Positions 7,513 to 16,902 of a DNA stretch of 22,787 bases are shown here, piece by piece. The notes below the pieces were generated by a model. It ran no database searches. It saw nothing but the letters and a program-made list of their open reading frames with translations, and had not been told where the DNA came from. The DNA is from JAVVSR01 sp964604875 (lineage in GTDB: Bacteria; Bacillota; Clostridia; Christensenellales; CAG-917), in NCBI GenBank assembly GCA_964604875.1, contig CAZSAC010000025.1:1-22787 (forward strand). The letters are read 5' to 3'. A program made the position numbers and the translations under genes. Each line of letters opens with the position of its first letter. Positions within the stretch are counted from its first letter, which is position 1.

Positions 7513-10500
7513 TTATTCCTTACTAGAAAATTTCATCGCAACCTCAAAGCTATGCTTTTTATACGGCATAATCTTATATTTTGTTTTAGTGGTTGCAATC
7601 GCAGGGATATCTCCGCCGACGCCTCTTTGTTGTCCGTCAATGTTCAGCGTGAACGTCGGGTTTTTCTTAAGTTCGTGCAGATGCTTTGCTTTCTCTAATT
7701 CCTCAATCGAATAAGGATACGCGCTTGCCTCGAAAGGATTACCGCTATATTCCACCTTCAGCTGGCTAGAAGCGTTGGACAACTCAAGCCATCTCATTTG
7801 CGTATGATTGCTACACTCTTGCGGATACAAATAATCATATTCAAAACTTTCGGGCGTGCCTTCGTATACTGCCAAAACGGCTGCGGTGTTTCTATCGCAA
7901 TAGTTTTCAAACGGGCCCTTTCCATAGAAACGCATTTTGTCATAGTCTTCTGCAAGTTGCATCGTGAAGCCGTATCTCGGCAAACCGTAGAACTGCCCTT
8001 TAACTTTCATACCAAGGCGCATATTTCCCAAACCGTCAAAAGCATAAGCAGTCTTTAGACTTAAAAATCTCCAACCCTTCCAAACGATATGCACCGTCAA
8101 ATTGTTATCGTGTTTAGAATAATATAACTTTTTCGGACGCAGTTTTGCATTGGCTTTTTTATAATAGTTTTTCCCGAAAAGCCATTTAACAATCCTAGGA
8201 AGCATTGGAGCGCGGTCGTTATCGGTTACAGCTCGCCAAAAGTTTGGCATCAAAGGTTTGTTTAAAAGCTGTTTTCCATATTTTTCAATAGTCAACCCGC
8301 CTGTTTTATGGTCGATAGTAAACTCCGTTTCCTCGGCAAATACTTTGAAAGTTTTTGCCTTTTTGTCGTTTTGGAAAAGGGGCTGAATTTGTGTGGTTTC
8401 AACCACGCCTTTTGTGGGATTGATAACAAATTGCTCATAGGCGACAATGTGCCCTGCAGGCGCGTAATTTGTATCAGATTTTAGCGCAAGCTCAAATACC
8501 AAAGACGTCTCTCCCTTCTTGCCGGTTTTAAGCAATTTCGAAATATTGATTTTGCCTTTTTTATACGGCAATATTTCAGGAATATCAAGTACAACCTTTT
8601 CCACAAACGCGCCGTTATTTAACACCTTCACAGACAGCTCAAAATCGCTTAAGTCGTGAGTTCTAAAACGGTTCATCAAAACAAGCTCATCACCTTCAAT
8701 TATAAAATCAACCATTTGATAACACTTTTTGACTTCATAAAGCGCAGGTTGCGGTGTTCTGTCGGCTTTAACGATACCATTAAAGGCAAAGTTTCCGTCG
8801 TTGGGTTTATCGCCCCAATCTCCGCCGTAAGTATATTCAATTTCCCCGCTTTCGCCAATTCTTTTTATAGACTGGTCGGCAAAATCCCAAATAAATCCGC
8901 CCGCTAAACGGTCATATTTCAGAAACTCTTTCCAGTAGTCAGAAAAGTTCCCCAAACTGTTTCCCATTGAGTGAGCGTACTCACAAAGTATATAAGGTTT
9001 ATCACGATACTGCTCCGGTTTTAGCATACTGCCTGTTATATTCCACAACGCTCTGCAATGAAGATGACGTTTGTTTTTGCCGATTTTTTTCATAATCGGC
9101 ATTGTGGTATACATCTCGCTCAATACATCTGTAACCGACATATCGTCGTCGCACTCATAGTGTATCGGACGAGTATTGTCAATTTTTAAAGCCGCCTTTT
9201 TCATCTCTGAAAATGCGCTCCCGACGCCTGACTCGTTCCCAAGCGACCACATAACTACGCAGGCGTGGTTCTTATATGAATTTACCATATTTTGCATACG
9301 GTACACGCAAGGGTCAATCCATTTCGGGTCGTCGGACGGGATAATACGCGCCAAACCGTGCGTCTCTAAATTGTTTTCACAGATAACTACAATGCCGTAT
9401 TTATCACATAATTCATAGAAATCGCGACTATTGGGATAGTGGCTGGTTCTTATTGCCGTAATGTTGTTTTGACGGCAAAGAATTATGTCTTTTTCAATAA
9501 GCTCTCTTGGGACGGCGTGGCCGTAATCGGGATGAAATTCGTGTCGGTTTACACCCCTAAAACGCAAGGGAAGATTGTTTAAATGGATAAACGGACCTCT
9601 CTTTGTTGTGGGGTTATACGGAATGATTTGAACAGTTTTAAAGCCAAAGAAAAGCTTCCTTCTGTCACACATTTCATCGTCTTCATATAAAACGTAATCC
9701 ACTTCGTAAAGGTAAGGATTATCAATATCCCACAGCTCTACATCCAAAGCGTCGCTGAAAAACTCTATTTCGTATATCGCTCCGTTTTCAATCGGAGGGA
9801 TATCTACGGTTTGAGTAAAAACTTCTTTTCGATTGGCGTCGCGCATTTTTATCAAAAGCCTGCCACCGTTATAATCGGCGCGTTCAGCCGTCACCTTTAT
9901 GGTCGAATTAAACACTTTGCCTTCCGCTTCAATGGTCGTAAAATTATAAATATCGGCTATGCAACACTCGGGACGGTATATTAATGTTACGTCTCTAAAT
10001 ATTCCTCCAAGCCTCCACATATCCTGGTCTTCCAAATAGCTTCCCGTGGAAAACTGATAGACAGTCACAGCAAGTTTATTTGTCCCTTCCTCCAAAAATT
10101 CGGTTATGTCATATTCCACTTGGTCGAAAGTGTCCTCATTGTAGCCGACAAATTTCCCGTTGACATATACCTCGCCCGCGCTGTTTATACCGCCGAAGTT
10201 TAGGATAACGTTGTCTTCTGTAGGCGAATATTCAAACTCGGTAACGTAGCAACCGACAGGGTTTTTATCTGCGTAAACAAAGGGTATTTTTCTTTTATTT
10301 TTGCTTTCCAAAGTCAAGGGATAGCGTACGTTGGTATACTGCGGTATTCCAAAGCCTTTTAACTGCCAGTTTGACGGCACCTCAATTTGGTCAAACGAGG
10401 ATAAATCATAGCCTAAATTATAATAACCCTCGGGGATTTTAGAAACACTTGGACAAAATTTAAATTTCCAAATACCGTTTAGGCTTTTGGTTTTTTTATA

Positions 10501-10587
10501 ACCTCTGGCGTCATACGGGAAGCCCGCTCCGTGGCGACGCTCGGTATTCTTATTATAAATTTGCACGTCGTTATAATAGTTGCTCAT
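7513..10587 (-). CDS. lacZ: Glycoside hydrolase family 2 beta-galactosidase (LacZ type)
   Basis: Predicted to hydrolyse terminal beta-galactosides such as lactose. The 1024-residue protein has the full LacZ domain order: jelly-roll sugar-binding domain (about 35-210; GSYLEDQDMWRLGGIFRDV), Ig-like domain, TIM barrel (about 325-620), a second Ig-like domain and the C-terminal beta-sandwich (GKGPFENYCDR, MRWLEL). The acid/base is Glu452 in WSLGNESG and the nucleophile is Glu536 in ILCEYAHSMGNS. Having no signal peptide, it should be cytoplasmic. I chose the ATG at 10585-10587, with AAGGAG six bases upstream; an earlier in-frame ATG at 10612-10614 overlaps the preceding gene and lacks a ribosome site. 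It follows the zinc-ribbon gene by 19 bases, an odd place for a sugar gene, with no lac regulator or permease nearby. Confidence 0.95.
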   Translation of the reverse strand: MSNYYNDVQIYNKNTERRHGAGFPYDARGYKKTKSLNGIWKFKFCPSVSKIPEGYYNLGYDLSSFDQIEVPSNWQLKGFGIPQYTNVRYPLTLESKNKRKIPFVYADKNPVGCYVTEFEYSPTEDNVILNFGGINSAGEVYVNGKFVGYNEDTFDQVEYDITEFLEEGTNKLAVTVYQFSTGSYLEDQDMWRLGGIFRDVTLIYRPECCIADIYNFTTIEAEGKVFNSTIKVTAERADYNGGRLLIKMRDANRKEVFTQTVDIPPIENGAIYEIEFFSDALDVELWDIDNPYLYEVDYVLYEDDEMCDRRKLFFGFKTVQIIPYNPTTKRGPFIHLNNLPLRFRGVNRHEFHPDYGHAVPRELIEKDIILCRQNNITAIRTSHYPNSRDFYELCDKYGIVVICENNLETHGLARIIPSDDPKWIDPCVYRMQNMVNSYKNHACVVMWSLGNESGVGSAFSEMKKAALKIDNTRPIHYECDDDMSVTDVLSEMYTTMPIMKKIGKNKRHLHCRALWNITGSMLKPEQYRDKPYILCEYAHSMGNSLGNFSDYWKEFLKYDRLAGGFIWDFADQSIKRIGESGEIEYTYGGDWGDKPNDGNFAFNGIVKADRTPQPALYEVKKCYQMVDFIIEGDELVLMNRFRTHDLSDFELSVKVLNNGAFVEKVVLDIPEILPYKKGKINISKLLKTGKKGETSLVFELALKSDTNYAPAGHIVAYEQFVINPTKGVVETTQIQPLFQNDKKAKTFKVFAEETEFTIDHKTGGLTIEKYGKQLLNKPLMPNFWRAVTDNDRAPMLPRIVKWLFGKNYYKKANAKLRPKKLYYSKHDNNLTVHIVWKGWRFLSLKTAYAFDGLGNMRLGMKVKGQFYGLPRYGFTMQLAEDYDKMRFYGKGPFENYCDRNTAAVLAVYEGTPESFEYDYLYPQECSNHTQMRWLELSNASSQLKVEYSGNPFEASAYPYSIEELEKAKHLHELKKNPTFTLNIDGQQRGVGGDIPAIATTKTKYKIMPYKKHSFEVAMKFSSKE

Positions 10588-10606
10588 TGTGTTCTCCTTA
10601 GTCTCC

Positions 10607-11314
10607 TTAGACATTGACTTTTATAATCATTCTGCCACACGTGGGACATTCTGCGTGGTCTCCGACTTCTTTAAGCTTAGCCATAACATTATTAGGTAGA
10701 TTTATTCCGCATAAGCAGGAGCCGTCGTTATCGTATTTAACAAAAGCTGGCAACTTGTTCGCCGCTTTACAACGCTTATATATTGCCAAGTATTCCTCAG
10801 GAATATCCTTTTCCAAAGCGCGCAATTTTGCGCTTATCGGCGCGCCGGCTTCTTGAAGTTTATTTTTTAATATCTGATAGCTTCTCATAGCGTCGTTATA
10901 ATTTGATTTAATCTGCGCCGCCTGTTTTATGACTTTATCGTCGCTGTTTAGTAAACCGTCAATAGAGCCTGCCAATTTCCTCAAATCACGCTCATAACGC
11001 ATAAGTTCCTCTGAAAGAGCGGCAAGTTTTTTCTCGTAATATTCTATTTCAGTCAAATCGTCAACGCCCTTAAACGCATCCGAAATCTCTTTTATTTTGC
11101 TTTCGGTAGCAAAAAGCGAAGCCTCTGTTTTTTCAAAGTTTACCATAAGGTCGTCTGCATCGGCATTTCTTCTATTGTTTTCTTCAACTGCTTTTTTCCA
11201 CATATTATCTAGGCTGGCGGCGCGTTTTTTCTCATCGCTGTTTCCGAGTTCACGCTCGATTTTAACAAGCTCGCTGCCAATTACCTGATATTCGAAAAGT
11301 TTTTTAAAATCCAT
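10607..11314 (-). CDS. C4-type zinc-ribbon domain protein with long coiled coil
   Basis: Protein of 235 residues. Residues about 10-175 are charged, heptad-like helices (coiled coil). The C-terminal about 60 residues carry a zinc ribbon with CLCG and CPTCGR as the two Cys pairs, matching the zf-RING_7 / DUF164 family. The role of that family is not settled; nucleic-acid or protein binding has been proposed. The ATG follows GGAGG. It lies 34 bases after the nif3 gene; the nif3-zinc-ribbon neighbourhood is common in bacteria, which supports the family call. lacZ follows after 19 bases. Confidence 0.85.
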   Translation of the reverse strand: MDFKKLFEYQVIGSELVKIERELGNSDEKKRAASLDNMWKKAVEENNRRNADADDLMVNFEKTEASLFATESKIKEISDAFKGVDDLTEIEYYEKKLAALSEELMRYERDLRKLAGSIDGLLNSDDKVIKQAAQIKSNYNDAMRSYQILKNKLQEAGAPISAKLRALEKDIPEEYLAIYKRCKAANKLPAFVKYDNDGSCLCGINLPNNVMAKLKEVGDHAECPTCGRMIIKVNV

Positions 11315-11348
11315 ATTCTTACCTCCGTCTGAAAATCAGACATTTATT

Positions 11349-12113
11349 TTAGTTGTAGGGATTATTCCCGTAGTGCTTTATGATGTTTTCAGTATCCATA
11401 ACGCTCGAAAGCTGTTCATAAATAATTTCTATAAAGGTTTTTTCGCTTGCGTAATGCCCAACTTCTATAAGCGGAAGCCCCAGCTCCAACGCTTCAAGCA
11501 TAATGTGGTGTTTTATGTCGGCTGTTATCAAAACGTCCGCTCCGCGTTCAAGCGCAACTTTCAAGCTGTCGCTATCCGCGCCTGCGCCGTTTATCATTGC
11601 CACGCATAAAACTTCTGTTTGCTTATCACCGACAATTTTTTCCTGCGTGTCGCCCATAAGCGCCTCTAAATTATCCTTAAGCTCGTCTAAAGTTATCAGA
11701 GAGCCCAAGTCCCCTATCGCCCCAATTCCGTCGTCCAACAGCCCGAAAATCTTGTCGCACCCTAGGCTTTTTAAAACCCGATACGACATATTGTTTTTAA
11801 TGCGGTCGACATTTGTATGCGCCGCGTAAATGCTTATTTTGTTAACAAACGCCTTTGCAATGATAGAATTTATGTAGCTGTCTGCAAGGAACGTCTTTTG
11901 CGGAGTGAACAACAACGGATGATGCGCAATAATCAAATTGCAGTCGTTGTCTAAAGCCTCTTCCAAAACCTGTCCCGTAACGTCAACGCAAATCAAAACT
12001 CCCGTGATTTCACGCTCATAGTCGCCCACCAACAACCCAACGTTATCAAAGCTCATCGCATTATCTGTCGGCGCAAAGTTTTCAATGATTTGAGCAATAT
12101 CTCTAACCTTCAT
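11349..12113 (-). CDS. Nif3-like dinuclear metal centre protein
   Basis: Protein of 254 residues in the Nif3/YqfO (DUF34) family. Metal-binding residues are visible in IIAHHPLLF (His64, His65), AAHTNVD (His99, Asp103) and, near the C-terminus, the HYASEK region with the final His and Glu ligands. Family members form toroidal hexamers with two metals per subunit. Some are annotated as GTP cyclohydrolase 1 type 2, but that activity is not general. It lacks the long PII-like insert of the Bacillus YqfO form. The start overlaps the 3' end of trmK by 11 bases, as in many Bacillota, suggesting translational coupling. Confidence 0.92.
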   Translation of the reverse strand: MKVRDIAQIIENFAPTDNAMSFDNVGLLVGDYEREITGVLICVDVTGQVLEEALDNDCNLIIAHHPLLFTPQKTFLADSYINSIIAKAFVNKISIYAAHTNVDRIKNNMSYRVLKSLGCDKIFGLLDDGIGAIGDLGSLITLDELKDNLEALMGDTQEKIVGDKQTEVLCVAMINGAGADSDSLKVALERGADVLITADIKHHIMLEALELGLPLIEVGHYASEKTFIEIIYEQLSSVMDTENIIKHYGNNPYN

Positions 12114-12762
12114 TTACGATTTCCTCCAAAACGGAAATTTCTTTTTCAACGGCGCATTTGGCGTTGCCTAAATTCAGTTTCAATAAGCCACGCAGTTTTT
12201 CAAGTCTTTTTATACAATATTTTTGTTTATCGGCGTTGTTCTCTCTTGCAAACATTATCATTTGTTCGGAATACATTAAATACAAGCTCCTCGTTTTCGA
12301 CGCAACAAAAAACCTGTAAAACTTCTTTTCGCATTCCAAAATATAATCTCTTAAAATGCCATATCCGTTTTCCAACAGATATTTGCAAAGTTCTTCCGAG
12401 TGCTGATGAGGCACAAGTATGTATTTTTCAAGCTCCAACCGACTGTTTTGCAAAATTTTTATAATTTCGTTTCCGCCCATACCCGCAATAATTGCGGTGT
12501 TTACTTCCTCGGGCGAAATTACGTTTAATCCGTCGCCGACACGAAAACTGATTTCCTCATCTAACCCAAGCTCAAAAGCCAGTCTTTGCGCTTTCATAAG
12601 ACTTGGCGCGCTGACGTCGGTTGCGATAACACGGTTTCCCGTTTTCTCATACGCCGATACAGCAATCTTACCGTGGTCGCATCCCACATCGGCAACGCTG
12701 TCGTTTTCGTCGATAAGGGACACTATTTCAGTCAAACGCTTGTCTAAACGCAAGTTTCTCAT
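12103..12762 (-). CDS. trmK: tRNA (adenine(22)-N(1))-methyltransferase
   Basis: Methylates N1 of A22 in the D-arm of tRNAs using S-adenosylmethionine. The 219-residue protein has a Rossmann methyltransferase N-terminal domain with motif I ADVGCDHGK (about 19-27), VIATDVS (the SAM-binding acidic residue), GDGLNVI, and the TrmK hallmark IIAGMGG; a helical C-terminal part follows. The ATG is immediately after the rpoD stop (TAAATG), and the gene overlaps nif3 by 11 bases. This order, rpoD-trmK-nif3, matches Bacillus yqfN-yqfO. Some family members are essential in Gram-positives. Confidence 0.93.
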   Translation of the reverse strand: MRNLRLDKRLTEIVSLIDENDSVADVGCDHGKIAVSAYEKTGNRVIATDVSAPSLMKAQRLAFELGLDEEISFRVGDGLNVISPEEVNTAIIAGMGGNEIIKILQNSRLELEKYILVPHQHSEELCKYLLENGYGILRDYILECEKKFYRFFVASKTRSLYLMYSEQMIMFARENNADKQKYCIKRLEKLRGLLKLNLGNAKCAVEKEISVLEEIVNEG

Positions 12763-13797
12763 TTACGAAAAATCCTTCAGTTTTTTGATGCGGTTGGGGT
12801 GACGCAGTTTTCTCAAGGCTTTCGCCTCTATTTGACGAATACGCTCACGCGTTACGTTAAACTCCTTTCCGACTTCTTCCAAAGTTCTCGGGTGGCTGTC
12901 GTCGATGCCGTAACGCAGGCGGAGTACTTTTTCCTCACGAGGGGTCAAAGTGCTTAAAACGTGGACAAGCTGTTCCTTCAGCATATTTGTTTCGGCAACT
13001 TCGGCAGGCGCTGCGGCGTTGTTATCCTCGATAAAATCCCCGAGATGACTGTCTTCTTCTTCGCCGATAGGCGTTTCCAACGATACGGGGTCTTGCGCAA
13101 TTTTTTGAATTTCACGCACACGTTCAGGAGTACTGCCGATGCTTTCTGCAATCTCTTCGGGCGTTGGCTCGCGCCCCAACTTTTGCAATAACTGACGGGT
13201 TGCGCGCACTTGCTTGTTTATGGTTTCCACCATATGAACGGGAATACGAATTGTACGTGCTTGGTCGGCAATCGCGCGGGTAATGGATTGTCTTATCCAC
13301 CAAGTAGCGTATGTGGAAAACTTGAAGCCCTTTGTATAGTCAAACTTATCCACAGCCTTCATAAGCCCGAGGTTTCCTTCTTGAATTAAATCCAAAAACT
13401 GCATACCTCTGCCGACGTAACGCTTTGCAATGGAAACCACCAATCGTAGGTTTGCCTCCGATAAAATCTTTTTTGCTTCCTCGTCGCCGTCTTCCATGCG
13501 TTTTGCCAATTCAACTTCTCTCTCTGCGGATAAAAGCTGAACCTTGCCAATATCTTTTAAATACATTTTAACCGAGTCGTCCAAGCTTCCCTCAGTCAAA
13601 ATTTTATCAAAGCTGTCCTCGTGTTCAACAATCGGCACGACGTTTTCAAGTGATTTGAAAACCAGCTCCATATCTTCGGCGGAGGCGTTTAAATGCTCAA
13701 GTTTTGCCATTATTTCCTCTTGATTCAAACTGCCCTTCTGTTTACCCATGGTAATCAGTTTATCGATTTCCGCTTGTAGTAATTGTGCTCTATCCAT
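12763..13797 (-). CDS. rpoD: Primary RNA polymerase sigma factor RpoD/SigA
   Basis: Housekeeping sigma-70 of 344 residues, near the short end for SigA proteins. Regions in order: an acidic region 1.1-like N-terminus (1-60), region 1.2 (DDSVKMYLKDIGKVQLLS, 73-90), region 2 with GRGMQFLDLIQEGNLGL (129-145) and the -10 binding region 2.4 STYATWWIRQ (161-170), region 3 (about 190-265), and region 4 with the helix-turn-helix TLEEVGKEFNVTRERIRQIE that reads -35 boxes. The non-conserved insert between 1.2 and 2 is absent, as usual in Gram-positives. The start has AGGAGG. dnaG lies 16 bases upstream and the trmK ATG abuts the stop. This protein would read the TTGACA/TATAAT-type promoters found in the window. 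Confidence 0.98.
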   Translation of the reverse strand: MDRAQLLQAEIDKLITMGKQKGSLNQEEIMAKLEHLNASAEDMELVFKSLENVVPIVEHEDSFDKILTEGSLDDSVKMYLKDIGKVQLLSAEREVELAKRMEDGDEEAKKILSEANLRLVVSIAKRYVGRGMQFLDLIQEGNLGLMKAVDKFDYTKGFKFSTYATWWIRQSITRAIADQARTIRIPVHMVETINKQVRATRQLLQKLGREPTPEEIAESIGSTPERVREIQKIAQDPVSLETPIGEEEDSHLGDFIEDNNAAAPAEVAETNMLKEQLVHVLSTLTPREEKVLRLRYGIDDSHPRTLEEVGKEFNVTRERIRQIEAKALRKLRHPNRIKKLKDFS

Positions 13798-13813
13798 TTA
13801 TTCCTCCTACTCT

Positions 13814-15631
13814 TTATGAGTTTAACTTCCTTAGTTTTATTTGATATTCCATAAGCGCTTTTGCCAGTTGATGTCGGTCTTCCTCCACCCCGCCGTCATA
13901 TTTTTGGGAAAGCTCTTTAATTTTGGCGTTATAAAAAGTGCTTTTCAACAGCTTAACGCTGTCGGTATAATATTTAACCAAGCGTGTCTCGTCTGAAAAC
14001 TCCGCAATGGTGTTGACAATAGCCGCAATTTCGTTTTCGGTTTCCTTGTTATCCTGAGACTCTCCGTCCGAAAGCGTTGGCGTCAAGGTATAAAGCATAT
14101 GCGCCACCGGCTTATTGTTATGGCTGACCTCGTCAAAAATATACTCGAAAACTTTTTTGTGCGTAGGATTAATAAAAATCTCCTCGCAAACGTCGGATAT
14201 ATCGGCGTATTTAAAAGAATTCAATAGGCAGTTTAAAACAAACCTTGCAGCCGTAACGTATGAAGATTTATCCGCAACCGACACGTCTAATGCGACGGGC
14301 TCGTAAACCGACGCCGCCACTTCAAAATCCAATCCGTTTCTTAAAATATCCTTAGCGACACGGCTTTTCTCGTGGATAATTTCCAAATAAACTTCCTGTT
14401 GAGATTTTTCGGGTATAATCTTTAGAAAATCCAAAGCTTCCTTGACGTATTGCGCCCTTCCCGTTTGAGTTGAAAGTTTATATTTATCGGCGATGGTTTT
14501 TAAGCAGTATTCAACATAAGGCAAGCCGTCGGATATTATTTTTTTAAACCCGTCCGCGCCATACTTCTTCAGCGTATCGTCAGGGTCAAGCCCTTCCGGC
14601 AAGGTCACTATAGTCAAGGTGACGTTTTCGTCTTCCAACAGTTTCAAGTTTTTTCTTGCGTTGGTTACGCCAGCAGAATCCCCGTCATAGCATACTATAA
14701 TATTTTCAGATAGGTTTTTTAACGCTCGGGCTTGCTGAGTGCATAACGCCGTACCCATACCGGCTACTGCGTTATTATATCCGTATTTTGAAAGCGCGAT
14801 AACGTCCATATATCCTTCAACTATAAACACGTTATCAATGCCATTGTCTCTTTTTTCTTTTTTAACAAAGTTTATGCCGTACAGCGTGCTGTCTTTTTCA
14901 AAGACTTCGGAATTTTTGATATGCAGATATTTTGGCTTGCTATCGTCCAAAACCCGTCCGCTGAAAGCGATAACTCGCCCCATCGCGTCAATAATAGGCA
15001 CAACCAACCGCTGTTGTAGCGCGTCGAAAAGCTTGTCCGATTTGCGATCCGAGCGTTCGCTCCTCCACCCGACTCGACTTGCAAGTATTTCTTCTTGTGT
15101 GAAACCTTTGGATAACAAAAAATCTATCATATCGTTATAGTCTTTTGAAAAACCCAGCCCGAATTTAACCGTCAAATTTTTGTCTATCCCTCTTTTTGCA
15201 AGATAAGCCCTTGCAAGCTCGCCCTCTGCGCTCATCAAATTTTCGTGATAGCGTCTGGCGGCGGTTGACAGCAACAAAAACAGCCTGTCCCGACGTTGTT
15301 TGGCGTTTGCGGACTTTTCAATGTCAATCATATTAGGCACTTGAAGCCCTGCCCGCTCGGCAAGAAGCTGAACCGCTTCGGGGAAAGTAATCCCCTCAAT
15401 TTTTTGCACAAAGGAAATAACGTCGCCCGATTCGTGGCAGCCAAAGCAATAGTAAAAGCCGTCTTCGTTTACGGTAAAGGAAGGCGTCTTTTCGTGGTGG
15501 AACGGACAGCACGCCCAAAATCTGCCCCCTTTGGGGACAAGCTGGACATAGCGTGATACCACTTCCACTATATTGTTTTTTGTTTTCAGTTCCGCTAGCC
15601 AATCAACAGGATAGCCTTCTCTTTGCAACAT
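13814..15631 (-). CDS. dnaG: DNA primase
   Basis: Synthesises RNA primers at the replication fork. The 605-residue protein shows the N-terminal CHC2 zinc domain (CPFHHEKTPSF with Cys42 and His45; YCFGC with Cys62 and Cys65), the RNA polymerase core with a TOPRIM fold (catalytic Glu272 in VEGYMDVI; Asp316 and Asp318 in YDGDSAG), and a weakly conserved helical C-terminus (about 440-605), the usual helicase-binding part. The start has GAGGAAAT upstream. It is followed by rpoD after 16 bases, the classic macromolecular-synthesis operon pairing, though rpsU is absent. The 82 bases between dgt and dnaG are very AT-rich and hold no promoter I would defend. Confidence 0.97.
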   Translation of the reverse strand: MLQREGYPVDWLAELKTKNNIVEVVSRYVQLVPKGGRFWACCPFHHEKTPSFTVNEDGFYYCFGCHESGDVISFVQKIEGITFPEAVQLLAERAGLQVPNMIDIEKSANAKQRRDRLFLLLSTAARRYHENLMSAEGELARAYLAKRGIDKNLTVKFGLGFSKDYNDMIDFLLSKGFTQEEILASRVGWRSERSDRKSDKLFDALQQRLVVPIIDAMGRVIAFSGRVLDDSKPKYLHIKNSEVFEKDSTLYGINFVKKEKRDNGIDNVFIVEGYMDVIALSKYGYNNAVAGMGTALCTQQARALKNLSENIIVCYDGDSAGVTNARKNLKLLEDENVTLTIVTLPEGLDPDDTLKKYGADGFKKIISDGLPYVEYCLKTIADKYKLSTQTGRAQYVKEALDFLKIIPEKSQQEVYLEIIHEKSRVAKDILRNGLDFEVAASVYEPVALDVSVADKSSYVTAARFVLNCLLNSFKYADISDVCEEIFINPTHKKVFEYIFDEVSHNNKPVAHMLYTLTPTLSDGESQDNKETENEIAAIVNTIAEFSDETRLVKYYTDSVKLLKSTFYNAKIKELSQKYDGGVEEDRHQLAKALMEYQIKLRKLNS

Positions 15632-15713
15632 TATTTCCTCTTTATGTCGGACAACTATATATTCGACAAAATTTTTGATTTTCCTAAAAAAACCTATATA
15701 ATATTAAAATATT

Positions 15714-16697
15714 TTATATTCTCCAATTCTCCGGGACAAAAATTTCGTCAAAGGTCTTTACCGCATAGCCATCTGTCATTGCCGCGATATAGTCGCAGAC
15801 AACCGTCTCGGGTTTTTCAAGCTCTAGCTCGTTTATGTAGGTTTGCGGTAGTTTTTCAGGATTTTTTATAAAATAAGAAAAAAGCTCCCTCAACAACCGC
15901 TCCGCCTTAACCTCCTCGCCCTTTGCCGAGGGATTTGTATATAAACTGTCAAACATAAACGTCCTAAGCTGTCCTAACGCCGTTTCAAAAGGCTTTGATA
16001 AACTAACTGTCGGCTTATCCAAGCTGTTATCCACCAAGTCGTATACCAAATTTCCTATCCTTTTGCTGTGCGACTGCCCCAAAATTTCCAAGCATTCCTT
16101 CGGTAAGCTTTGCTCTAAAATTAACCCTGCGCGGATACCGTCGTCAATATCGTGGTTTACATATGCTATTCTGTCGGCGTAACTGACAACAACTCCCTCT
16201 AAGGTGGCGGGCTTATCGTTCATTCGATGATTTAAAATCCCGTCCAAAACCTCTGCGCACAAATTTAAGTTTTCCAATACCGTCACAACTCGTATGCTTT
16301 GGCGGTTATGCGAAAACTCACCGTTCGTCAAGCTTGCCAAGCACCTTTCGCCAGAATGTCCGAATGGCGTATGCCCCAAATCGTGCCCCAAAGCAATAGC
16401 TTCGATTAAGTCCTCGTTCAAGGAAAGCGCCCTGCCTACTGTCCGCGCAATTTGGCAAACCTCCAGAGTGTGCGTCAAGCGGGTACGGTAATGGTCTCCC
16501 TCCGGCGACAAAAAAACCTGCGTTTTATGCTTCAGCCTTCTAAAAGCCTTGCTATGGATTATCCTGTCTCTGTCCCTTTGAAAAGGCGTACGCAACCGAC
16601 ATTCCTCAATCGGTTGAGCGCGTCCCTTAGTGTCGATGCTTTTAAAAGCATAGGGGGAAAGATATTTTTCTTCGATTTCGTAAACCTTATCTTTCAT
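15714..16697 (-). CDS. Deoxyguanosinetriphosphate triphosphohydrolase-like HD protein
   Basis: HD-superfamily phosphohydrolase of 327 residues, predicted to cleave triphosphate from dNTPs. The metal site is visible as His76 in RLTHTLEV and His105-Asp106 in LGHDLGHTPFGHSGE, with the later Asp in YADRIAYVNHD. FRRLKHKTQVF and DHYRTRLTHT are hallmarks of the Dgt family. At this length it fits the shorter Gram-positive form rather than the 500-residue E. coli enzyme. It starts one base after the DUF896 stop (TAATATG) and precedes dnaG, a link between dNTP pools and replication that recurs in Clostridia. Confidence 0.92.
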   Translation of the reverse strand: MKDKVYEIEEKYLSPYAFKSIDTKGRAQPIEECRLRTPFQRDRDRIIHSKAFRRLKHKTQVFLSPEGDHYRTRLTHTLEVCQIARTVGRALSLNEDLIEAIALGHDLGHTPFGHSGERCLASLTNGEFSHNRQSIRVVTVLENLNLCAEVLDGILNHRMNDKPATLEGVVVSYADRIAYVNHDIDDGIRAGLILEQSLPKECLEILGQSHSKRIGNLVYDLVDNSLDKPTVSLSKPFETALGQLRTFMFDSLYTNPSAKGEEVKAERLLRELFSYFIKNPEKLPQTYINELELEKPETVVCDYIAAMTDGYAVKTFDEIFVPENWRI

Positions 16698-16698
16698 A

Positions 16699-16902
16699 TT
16701 ATTGTTTTGTTTTTTTCACAACCTTGGTTTTAATGCCATAGGGGTCCACGATGTAAGTCTTGTCCAGTTGGTTTTCCAAAGACGCCTTTACGCTGTCGAT
16801 GTATTCCTTCCTAAGCGCGTCGCGCTCGACAATCTCCTCGGGAGTTAAACCCTCGTTTTTAGCTTTCTTTGCCAGCTCGTTTATTCTATCAATATTTACC
16901 AT
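16699..16902 (-). CDS. DUF896 (YnzC-type) small protein
   Basis: Small basic protein of 67 residues. The N-terminal two-helix part (RINELAKKAKNEGLTPEE, then LRKEYIDSVKASLENQLD) is the DUF896 signature. The C-terminal tail (YIVDPYGIKTKVVKK) is also usual for the family. DUF896 members are largely limited to Bacillota; the Bacillus member YnzC is SOS-linked by genome position, but its function is unknown. Its ATG shares one base with the upstream stop (TAATG) and lacks a close ribosome site, so translational coupling is likely. The dGTPase starts one base after its stop. Confidence 0.9.
   Translation of the reverse strand: MVNIDRINELAKKAKNEGLTPEEIVERDALRKEYIDSVKASLENQLDKTYIVDPYGIKTKVVKKTKQ

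Noticed and set aside
10588..10614. Earlier ATG for the beta-galactosidase
   Set aside because: Overlaps the zinc-ribbon stop, has no ribosome site of its own, and contains the AAGGAG serving the ATG at 10587.
15632..15713. Promoter for dnaG (TTGTCG, 17 bases, CATAAA)
   Set aside because: Poor match, and the start site would fall on the dnaG ribosome binding site.
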